Shown in pieces: positions 1 to 5,722 of a stretch of 25,302 nt of DNA. Source of the stretch: a virus; the IMG/VR virus record IMGVR_UViG_3300017719_000182, positions 1 through 25,302 of that record; one strand, written 5' to 3'. Each line of letters begins with the position of its first letter. Positions within the stretch are counted from its first letter, which is position 1. Made by a program: the position numbers and the translations under genes. The notes beneath the pieces are model-generated. The model was given only the letters and a program-made list of their open reading frames with translations. It was not told where the DNA came from and ran no database searches.

Positions 1-114
1 AGTGAGCCCAATTTGTTTGGTGGCTTCCACACTCTGGTGTGTCAATCAATATGTACGTGTGCTTCTATACGAGAGCTTTTTCCACAGCGGTATTAGTAAA
101 CTGGCCCGCCAACC
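1..114. other. Left edge, no gene assigned
   Basis: This stretch lies downstream of the GIY-YIG nuclease gene, and nothing in it can be called with confidence. On the minus strand one frame reads as plausible protein (ending YILIDTPECG then SHQTNWAH at the edge). It follows an in-frame TAG and has no ATG or Shine-Dalgarno sequence, so a partial downstream gene is possible but unproven. Short hairpins can be drawn, for example CACAC-TCTG-GTGTG at about 29 to 42. There is no U-tract for a terminator, and no tRNA fold was found by eye. Confidence 0.3.
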
Positions 115-564
115 TTATGTGTTGGAATGCTTTGCCTGGAGATGTTGTTCTAACAATGCCTGTTTGAGTTTGTCTGATCCGCCTACTCTAACATTAATAA
201 TACCATTGTAGTATTCATCTGTCTCAAGTACACGCCTATCAAACTGTTCTCTTGCCTCTATGTAGGACATTTCGCCCCTACCTTTACATAGGTATAATAT
301 TTCTCTTGTAAAATTATCTTCGCCTAGTGATGCTACGTCTGCATTAAGCCTATCACTGGATCCCCAATAAGTTCTCCAGTCGCTTTCTTTGTAGCCTCTA
401 CGTTTATTCTTCTTGCCTTTGAGTGGTGGCTTGGTAGTTTTAAACTTTGCTAGTTTTTTGCCTATGTATTTTTGATTGTTAGTTAAATTGGTAATAAGAT
501 AAACAAATCCTTCGTACTCATCTGGTATTTCAGTAATTTCTTTACCTTTGTATGTCCAATTCAT
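115..564 (-). CDS. GIY-YIG domain endonuclease, 149 residues
   Basis: This is a small nuclease of the GIY-YIG superfamily, which cleaves DNA using a conserved Tyr/Arg/Glu site. The first signature strand is FVYLITN (residues 20 to 26), the second motif is YIGKK (33 to 37), and a basic stretch follows (GKKNKRR, 50 to 56). The segment SDWRTYWGSS (61 to 70) and a Glu in YIEARE (101 to 106) fit the expected catalytic region. It has no obvious DNA-binding tail, unlike the Seg homing enzymes of T4, so it may be a free-standing repair or host-DNA nuclease instead. It is the last clear gene of the gp47-gp46 operon and starts 7 bases after the preceding stop. Its own Shine-Dalgarno is weak, so coupling is likely. 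The family call is good; the exact role is unknown. Confidence 0.8.
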   Translation of the reverse strand: MNWTYKGKEITEIPDEYEGFVYLITNLTNNQKYIGKKLAKFKTTKPPLKGKKNKRRGYKESDWRTYWGSSDRLNADVASLGEDNFTREILYLCKGRGEMSYIEAREQFDRRVLETDEYYNGIINVRVGGSDKLKQALLEQHLQAKHSNT

Positions 565-571
565 ACTGTAG

Positions 572-817
572 TTACTTCTTCTTCAGTGCCTCACGTGCCT
601 TTTTTGGATTATTATTTTTTCTACCGTCTTCTATGTGCCTAATATGTTCTTCCATGATTTCATCACGCCTTACTTTGCAAAGATCACGCAGTTCGCCTAG
701 TTTCTTTCTGACTTTTCTGCGCTTCAACTCTGCAGGACGTTGTTGGAATATTTCATTTAGCTCAAAATATTCCAACACTGTCTTGATTATTTTGTCATGC
801 GTGTCGTCTTCAATCAT
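572..817 (-). CDS. Small basic protein of unknown function, 81 residues
   Basis: I do not recognise this protein. It begins acidic (MIEDDTHD) and then becomes strongly basic and helical. A charged stretch, ELKRRKVRKKLGELRDL (about residues 30 to 46), could form a coiled coil or bind nucleic acid, and the C-terminus is KKAREALKKK. There is no membrane segment or signal peptide. The ATG overlaps the gp46 stop as ATGA, so translation is probably coupled to gp46, and the nuclease gene follows within 7 bases. Its place in the operon points to a role near recombination or replication, for example as an accessory to the gp46/47 nuclease, but this is inference from position. It does not resemble T4 UvsY as I remember that sequence. 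Confidence 0.75.
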   Translation of the reverse strand: MIEDDTHDKIIKTVLEYFELNEIFQQRPAELKRRKVRKKLGELRDLCKVRRDEIMEEHIRHIEDGRKNNNPKKAREALKKK

Positions 818-2592
818 TCTACAATTTCAGTGTCGTTCTCATATGACGTAAAGCCGTTTTCTTTAACAACTTTAAGCACATTGTTCACTCTGCCTACTAG
901 TTCGTCTTTGTGTGAAATTAAGAATATGTTTTTATCACGTTCTCTAGTCATTTTCTTTAGTATGCCTATGCTATTCTCTACACCAGCAGTGTCCATGCCG
1001 CTATCAATCAATTCGTCAATGAACAATAAGTTGATATTCTGATATAATGACTCCCAAACATCTCGAAATGCAAAGGAAAGACCTAGTATTAGTCTGTTAC
1101 GTTCACCACGTGACAGGTTATCAAAGTCTAAGTCTTGCCCTAGCTGGGTAATCTCTACTGCTAAGTCGTTTAAGAACACTACTTGGTGTGGTAAGCCTAT
1201 CTTGTCTAAGTAATATGTGAGCCTTGCGTTTAAATATGCCAAGTTTTGATCGATAATCTTCTTTCGAATGAAAGAATCTTTGTTTGTCAATAGTTTAAGC
1301 AAGAACTCTTGGTGTTCTTTTAAACTAGTGAGCTGATTTACCACTGTCCAGTCAATTACTTGCAAGGCAGTGTTGGTTAAATCTTCAATTTGTGCCTGGT
1401 ATGGGTCTTCTTCTTGTTGTTTACTTACCAGAGTTTGGCGTAAGTTATCTACGTTGTTTCTATGCTCGTATGCTTCACGAGCAGTATCGTAGAATGTATC
1501 TGGTCTACCGTTAATATCACCAATATCGTCCAGTTGTTTCATAACAAGTTCTAATTTGTTAGCAACTTCAGTTTGATATGCCATTGAATCGGTTAAGTCT
1601 TTGGTCTTTGTAGCAACAATCTCTGCTTTTTTATCTTCATGTAGTGCTTGACCGCATGTATAACAAGTTGCATCGTCTAGATCGGTAATATCTTTGTTTG
1701 CTTTGTCAACACTCTTAGTTGCCCGCATCAATGCAGTTTCTAATGTTGACCTTTCTTTAGTCAATGCATTAATTGATGCATTTAGTTCGTTCCAATTAAG
1801 TAGTTTCTCGTGACTGTCTAGTTCTGTATCAATATCTAGCTGTTCTAGTTCTTTAATACCGTTATCTAGACGTTCGGCATCGCTTCTCTGCTTACTTAGC
1901 CATGCTTTTTGACGTTTACCCAGTTGATCAATGCTAGTTTGTATCTTTTCGTTGCTACTTTGTACTGCTTCAATACGCATTGTTTCCTCTGTAAGCGTAT
2001 CTTTAGTACTTTTGACTTGATCTTTAAGCATAGCAGCCTTTTCGCTGAGTATAGTGATACCCAATAACTGCTCGATTATCTCTCTTTGGTCGTTTGTACG
2101 CATACTTAGGAACGGTTCGGTATATGTGTTTAATGCAACAATATGTTTGAACATATTGTGACTCATACCAAGTAGTTCTTGGATACTTTGTTGAGTTTTC
2201 CGACTATCACCTTGGCTGTTATCGGCTAGTTCGTCAACTTGCTCTTGTTCGTTGATGTAATACTTGAGTACATTAGGAGATCTACCACGTTCGATACGGT
2301 ATTGAACATTGTTTTTCTCAAAGTTTAGTGTAACCAACATGCCCTTGCTATTGGTTTTGTTTATCAAGTTGTTTCTCTTGATGTTTGTTAGTGCTTGGCC
2401 GTACAGTGCATATGATAATCCGTTGATAATCGTAGTTTTGCCTGTACCGTTGCGTGAGCCTGAATCGTCACCTCCTTGGTCTAAGTTTTCACCAAGCACT
2501 AGAGTGAGTTGTTCCTCTTGGAAATCAACTGCTTGGGTAACATTACCCACACTCATAAAGTTTTTAACTGTAAGATCTTTTAATTTTATCAT
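814..2592 (-). CDS. 46: Recombination endonuclease subunit gp46, Rad50/SMC-like ATPase
   Basis: gp46 is the ATPase that pairs with gp47 to resect DNA ends for recombination-dependent replication. The 592 residues show the complete ABC/SMC layout. The N-terminal P-loop ends NGTGKTT (48 to 54). Two long charged coiled-coil arms flank a zinc hook, CYTC (C310 and C313). Then come the signature LSRGER (493 to 498), Walker B LLFIDE (D526, E527), a D-loop-like SGMDTAG and the H-loop ISHKDE. The P-loop is unusual in having about a dozen residues between GEN and NGTGKTT. The ATG overlaps the gp47 stop (ATGA), and its stop overlaps the next start the same way. T4 gp46 is of similar size (560 residues). 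Confidence 0.96.
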   Translation of the reverse strand: MIKLKDLTVKNFMSVGNVTQAVDFQEEQLTLVLGENLDQGGDDSGSRNGTGKTTIINGLSYALYGQALTNIKRNNLINKTNSKGMLVTLNFEKNNVQYRIERGRSPNVLKYYINEQEQVDELADNSQGDSRKTQQSIQELLGMSHNMFKHIVALNTYTEPFLSMRTNDQREIIEQLLGITILSEKAAMLKDQVKSTKDTLTEETMRIEAVQSSNEKIQTSIDQLGKRQKAWLSKQRSDAERLDNGIKELEQLDIDTELDSHEKLLNWNELNASINALTKERSTLETALMRATKSVDKANKDITDLDDATCYTCGQALHEDKKAEIVATKTKDLTDSMAYQTEVANKLELVMKQLDDIGDINGRPDTFYDTAREAYEHRNNVDNLRQTLVSKQQEEDPYQAQIEDLTNTALQVIDWTVVNQLTSLKEHQEFLLKLLTNKDSFIRKKIIDQNLAYLNARLTYYLDKIGLPHQVVFLNDLAVEITQLGQDLDFDNLSRGERNRLILGLSFAFRDVWESLYQNINLLFIDELIDSGMDTAGVENSIGILKKMTRERDKNIFLISHKDELVGRVNNVLKVVKENGFTSYENDTEIVE

Positions 2593-3602
2593 TCTAATCC
2601 GTTGTATATGTCCAGTAGCAATGCTTTGTCAAAGTTTTCGCTATCAATTGCAAGTATTTCGTTAGATACAATTTGATCAACACTTTCAAATTGCTCAATG
2701 TCTAAGTCGGTGGTTATTTCTTCAATACTCTTCTGCGGAATAAGTGTAATCTCTCTACACTTATATTCGTTCATAAATGTTTCTTTGATAAACGTTGCTT
2801 CTTCGAAGCTAATTGGTAAGTCTAATGTAACTCTTAGATACATTTTGCTCTTAAGCATAGTATCTTTTTCATCAATTAGCTGAGATAGCTTTACTGTACG
2901 ATACTTAGGGCAGTCTGGCCAGTTAATATACACTGGGTCAGCACTGTTCTCACGGTCTAGTACCATCATTCCACGATCGTCGTCCCAAGCATCTGCATAG
3001 TTATGCGGAAAGGAGTTACCGATGTAGTGTACATTCTTCTGACTTTGGCGCTTGTGGAAGTGTCCAGTAAACACATAGTCAGGCTTTGTTAAATTTTCTG
3101 CTTTAAGGTCACCGTGGTCGGGCATTCTTACCATAGCATTCATTAAGAAGCTAGGTAGTTCAAAGTGTCCAAACATATACTTACAGTCAAGACTAGCAAC
3201 CTTCTTTGATTCTTCGCCTACCATCCATGGTACCATTGCTACATCTTCGATCTGCGTAATCTCTTCAACAACAGTTACACCTGGAATATGTCTTGCAAAC
3301 TCAGTGCTCTTAACATCACGTTTGTCTTTATAGTACAAATCATGGTTGCCAGCAAACATGTAGAAGTTGTCAAATGCCGCTCCTAGCTTCTCTAATGCAC
3401 GGATACCCGCATCCATTGTGGTTAGGTTAAGACTATTTCGATTATGATTCCAGTCACCGCAAAAGATTGCTGTCTCACAACCTTCTTCCTTTGCAGTTTT
3501 GATGAACCAGTCAACAAAATCTTCGCAATCTTGGTTATGAATACGGCTATTGCCTTTCATGCCAAAGTGTATGTCAGTAAATACTGCTGCTTTTTTAAAC
3601 AA
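2589..3602 (-). CDS. 47: Recombination endonuclease subunit gp47, Mre11-like
   Basis: gp47 is the metal-dependent nuclease subunit that works with gp46. The 337 residues carry the calcineurin-like phosphoesterase motifs in order: DIH (D10, H12), GDWNH (D50), GNHD (N86, H87), GHFE (H146) and GHFHKR (H181, H183). These are the expected ligands for two metal ions. The length is close to T4 gp47 (339). The start is a TTG at 3600 to 3602; no ATG or GTG fits as well, and a GGAG lies 7 bases upstream. The metal motif begins at residue 10, which supports this start. A strong sigma-70-type promoter sits just upstream, between this gene and gp55, and gp46 overlaps its stop. Confidence 0.95.
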   Translation of the reverse strand: MFKKAAVFTDIHFGMKGNSRIHNQDCEDFVDWFIKTAKEEGCETAIFCGDWNHNRNSLNLTTMDAGIRALEKLGAAFDNFYMFAGNHDLYYKDKRDVKSTEFARHIPGVTVVEEITQIEDVAMVPWMVGEESKKVASLDCKYMFGHFELPSFLMNAMVRMPDHGDLKAENLTKPDYVFTGHFHKRQSQKNVHYIGNSFPHNYADAWDDDRGMMVLDRENSADPVYINWPDCPKYRTVKLSQLIDEKDTMLKSKMYLRVTLDLPISFEEATFIKETFMNEYKCREITLIPQKSIEEITTDLDIEQFESVDQIVSNEILAIDSENFDKALLLDIYNGLE

Positions 3603-3624
3603 AATTATACTCCGTGTAGAGTTT

Positions 3625-3653
3625 ATTGTAATTTAGATCAAGAACAAAGTCAA
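3625..3653 (-). promoter_or_regulatory. Host sigma-70 type promoter for the gp47-gp46 operon
   Basis: On the minus strand, TTGACT (3653 to 3648) and TACAAT (3630 to 3625) are separated by exactly 17 bases. These are one-mismatch matches to the -35 and -10 consensus. Initiation would fall roughly 15 to 20 bases before the TTG start, upstream of the GGAG ribosome site. The -35 box overlaps an 8-base palindrome, AACCGGTT (3652 to 3659), which could be a regulator site or chance. The promoter lies in the only gap between gp55 and gp47. It suggests that the recombination genes are read by unmodified host polymerase. Confidence 0.75.
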
Positions 3654-3657
3654 CCGG

Positions 3658-4482
3658 TTATTTGCCTTCGGTTTCTCTTCGTACTGCTGCGTCCCATTCG
3701 CCGCTGTGCAATCTTGTGTAACTTGGATTAAGGTCATTCATTTCAAGAATATCGTCTCGTATGTTTTGATTGCGTTTTTCCAAGTTAATCACACGCACAA
3801 AACTGTTTGTAACTGCTGCTGTATAATATGCAAAAGGATTCTGTGACTTTGATTCATCAAACTGTAGTCCAATTTGCGATAGTTGAAGGATTGCTTGACC
3901 TTTCATTTCGTCATTGTAAGTGTATCCACGCACATTGCCTCTTGTAGCATAACGATCAACTAATTTCATCCACATCCTTGCTAATTCGTTAGTAGCTTTA
4001 CCGTGTTCAAGGCTGAAATATCCATTTTCCATGCCTCCAGTCCAATGGCTTTTTCCAACACATATTAAGTTATCATCATCGTCAAACTTATAGTGCTGAT
4101 AAGGAGGAAATGGCAATTTAACTTTATGATCAGCAACTGTTTTTGGGTTCTTTTTTCTACCAGGTTGGTCTGGAATATGGTCAAACATCATAACACGAAA
4201 AATTAGTTCAGTCTTTTCCATAGTTCTATAATCAATTTCGCAATCTGCAACTTTAACACGTCTACCAGCAGCCTTAGCTGCTTCGTAGTCGATTGTTGAC
4301 AGTTTTTTTGCTTTATTTCTTTTTGCTTCTGCAATACTATTCCGGTTTATCTTGTCGATGCTTGGTAAGATAATATCGTAATTTGCAAATCCAGGTTCCA
4401 TAAAACTGCTGTAGTTAATTTTGCTCTTGTGTATTTCTGATAGCATGTCTCTATTATTAAGATACTTTACTCTTCTAGCCAT
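3658..4482 (-). CDS. 55: Late-transcription sigma factor gp55, long form
   Basis: gp55 replaces host sigma on RNA polymerase and recognises the short late-promoter box. The start at 4482 (MARRVKY) is chosen because AGGAG lies 5 bases upstream; a start 13 codons earlier would fall inside the promoter. The 274 residues begin with YLNNRDML (7 to 14), which matches the T4 gp55 N-terminus. The sigma region-2-like part is residues 164 to 245, with GYTYNDEM, NPFAYYTAA and FVRVINLEKR aligning well with T4. T4 gp55 is 185 residues; the extra length lies mainly between residues 35 and 155, a basic, aromatic-rich segment with no function I recognise. No T4-like acidic clamp-binding tail (LDFLYE) is seen at the C-terminus. 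Confidence 0.9.
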   Translation of the reverse strand: MARRVKYLNNRDMLSEIHKSKINYSSFMEPGFANYDIILPSIDKINRNSIAEAKRNKAKKLSTIDYEAAKAAGRRVKVADCEIDYRTMEKTELIFRVMMFDHIPDQPGRKKNPKTVADHKVKLPFPPYQHYKFDDDDNLICVGKSHWTGGMENGYFSLEHGKATNELARMWMKLVDRYATRGNVRGYTYNDEMKGQAILQLSQIGLQFDESKSQNPFAYYTAAVTNSFVRVINLEKRNQNIRDDILEMNDLNPSYTRLHSGEWDAAVRRETEGK

Positions 4483-4487
4483 AATTG

Positions 4488-4492
4488 CTCCT
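4488..4492 (-). promoter_or_regulatory. Ribosome binding site deciding the gp55 start
   Basis: AGGAG on the minus strand is followed by CAATT and then ATG. This fixes the translation start of gp55 at 4482 rather than at the upstream in-frame ATG at 4521. Confidence 0.85.
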
Positions 4493-4503
4493 ATTTTATA
4501 TTT

Positions 4504-4532
4504 ATTATAAACTACGTACATATCTTTGTCAA
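4504..4532 (-). promoter_or_regulatory. Perfect consensus sigma-70 promoter for gp55
   Basis: The minus strand carries TTGACA (4532 to 4527), a 17-base spacer, and TATAAT (4509 to 4504). Both hexamers are exact matches. The expected transcript start is near 4497, giving a leader of about 15 bases that contains the AGGAG site. A perfect host-type promoter implies strong expression of the late sigma factor by the unmodified host polymerase, before late transcription begins. Confidence 0.85.
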
Positions 4533-4539
4533 CTAAATA
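4532..4539 (+). promoter_or_regulatory. Candidate late promoter for the baseplate operon
   Basis: ACTAAATA lies 17 bases before the gp48 ATG. T4-type late promoters consist of a single TATAAATA box, often NATAAATA in marine relatives, read by gp55 polymerase. The match here is 6 of 8, with the TAAATA core intact. Initiation would fall near 4545, just before the AGGAG at 4547 to 4551. No sigma-70 -35 is visible at the right distance on this strand. The box shares one base with the -35 of the divergent gp55 promoter. The mismatch at the second position keeps confidence moderate. Confidence 0.45.
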
Positions 4540-4556
4540 CTATAACAGGAGTATAC

Positions 4557-5417
4557 ATGGGATTTTTTAACTTTCTTGACACAGTTGCCGAAAATGTAAA
4601 CAAAGTCAGCAGCACTGTGCAATCAGCACGTAACTTTGTGGATATGGTAAGAGATCCTGCAAAGTTGATTAGTAGTATTAGAAGTAGGAGTATTCCTTCT
4701 GGTGCTGTTCCTCAAGGTAGGCGAACTGTAAACGGAAGTTTTGTTGTTGCAGATCAAAAAGATGGACAAGACTGGCGTGTTCGAATACATTTACCTGCGC
4801 AACCTAGCACATTTGAAACTTCAAAGATATTGCAACCTTTGGTTAAGAGTAATGGAAGTATGGTTTTTCCTACTACGCCACAAATTCTTGTAACACACGG
4901 TGCAAATTATAATATGATGCATCCTGTTCATACAAATTATGCATATCCTGTTTATGAAAACAGTATGGTTGAAGATATTACTATCAGCGGAGAATTTCCT
5001 GTAGAGAACGAAGCAGACGGTGCATACTGGATTGCATCAGTACACTTTATGAGAAGTATAACAAAAATGTTTTACGGCGAAGGTGATTTACAAGGTTCAC
5101 CACCGCCGAGATGTGCGTTAAGTGGATACGGAGACTTTATATTTGATCAAATGCCTATTGTAATCAAGATGTTTAGTATTGATTTACCTAACAATGTTGA
5201 TTATATAAAGGTTCCAATTGACGGCGAAATATATCAAGATGCAATACTAAGGCAGCAAGGATATGTACCCAAGACAAGTACATATACCTATGTTCCAACG
5301 TTAAGTACTATTAATATTACTGTTGCACCTGCATTTAGTAGAGATGCAACTAGGCAATTTAACCTTACAGATTTCATTAATGGTGATTATGTAGGCAACG
5401 GTGGAGGATTTATCTAA
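4557..5417 (+). CDS. 48: Baseplate tail tube cap protein, gp48-like
   Basis: gp48 caps the central baseplate hub and starts the tail tube. The 286-residue protein begins at the ATG at 4557, because AGGAG (4547 to 4551) sits 5 bases before it; the frame is open further upstream but without a ribosome site. The N-terminus is a helix-prone segment (FLDTVAENVNKVSSTVQSA). The rest is mostly beta. The stretch GYGDFIFDQMPIVIK followed by FSIDLPNNVDYI (about residues 193 to 220) is the tube-like fold segment I associate with marine T4-like gp48. The downstream order gp53, hub and spike supports the call. The alternative would be gp54, which belongs to the same tube-like fold group. It overlaps gp53 as TAATG. 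Confidence 0.75.
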   Translation: MGFFNFLDTVAENVNKVSSTVQSARNFVDMVRDPAKLISSIRSRSIPSGAVPQGRRTVNGSFVVADQKDGQDWRVRIHLPAQPSTFETSKILQPLVKSNGSMVFPTTPQILVTHGANYNMMHPVHTNYAYPVYENSMVEDITISGEFPVENEADGAYWIASVHFMRSITKMFYGEGDLQGSPPPRCALSGYGDFIFDQMPIVIKMFSIDLPNNVDYIKVPIDGEIYQDAILRQQGYVPKTSTYTYVPTLSTINITVAPAFSRDATRQFNLTDFINGDYVGNGGGFI

Positions 5418-5722
5418 TGGCAAAAACATTTTATGCAAAATCAAGTCCGTATTACAAAACTCCAGTATTCGACAGACAAATGGGATACTTTAATAAACGT
5501 AATATCCCAGCTGATATAAATGACATCACATACGAAATTGAACCTCAGTATGCTTACAGACCAGATTTGTTAGCATATGACTTATATGGGAGTGCAAAGT
5601 TGTGGTGGGTATTTGCAACAAGGAACATAGATAGTCTTAAAGATCCTATTTTTGATTTTGTTCCTGGACTAAAGATAAAGTTACCGCAAAAACCTACTAT
5701 TGATGCATTAATTGGATCATGA
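5417..5722 (+). CDS. 53: Baseplate wedge protein gp53
   Basis: gp53 links wedges to one another and to the hub. The 101-residue protein has the family core YRPDLLAYDLYGSAKLWWVF (residues 47 to 66), followed by NIDSLKDPIFDF and GLKIKLP, where other members carry a LysM-like end. It is about half the length of T4 gp53 (196) and corresponds to the minimal marine form. GGAGG (5403 to 5407) inside the gp48 tail is its ribosome site, 9 bases upstream. Its stop overlaps the next start (ATGA), so the three genes are probably translated together. Confidence 0.88.
   Translation: MAKTFYAKSSPYYKTPVFDRQMGYFNKRNIPADINDITYEIEPQYAYRPDLLAYDLYGSAKLWWVFATRNIDSLKDPIFDFVPGLKIKLPQKPTIDALIGS

Noticed and set aside
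1-114. tRNA gene or terminator hairpin
   Set aside because: Short stems exist, but there is no cloverleaf with a T-loop GTTCRA motif and no U-tract after any stem.
2-211. Plus-strand open frame at the left edge
   Set aside because: Its second half lies opposite the end of the GIY-YIG gene, the translation resembles no family I know, and no promoter or ribosome site is visible.
2309-2665. Plus-strand open frame of 118 codons opposite gp46/gp47
   Set aside because: It is complementary to the conserved P-loop coding region of gp46 and the gp47 C-terminus. Its hydrophobic translation is a shadow, not a membrane protein.
4499-4506. AATAAATA on the minus strand before gp55 as a late promoter
   Set aside because: It overlaps the -10 box of a perfect sigma-70 promoter, and initiation there would remove most of the leader. 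The sigma-70 reading explains the sequence better.
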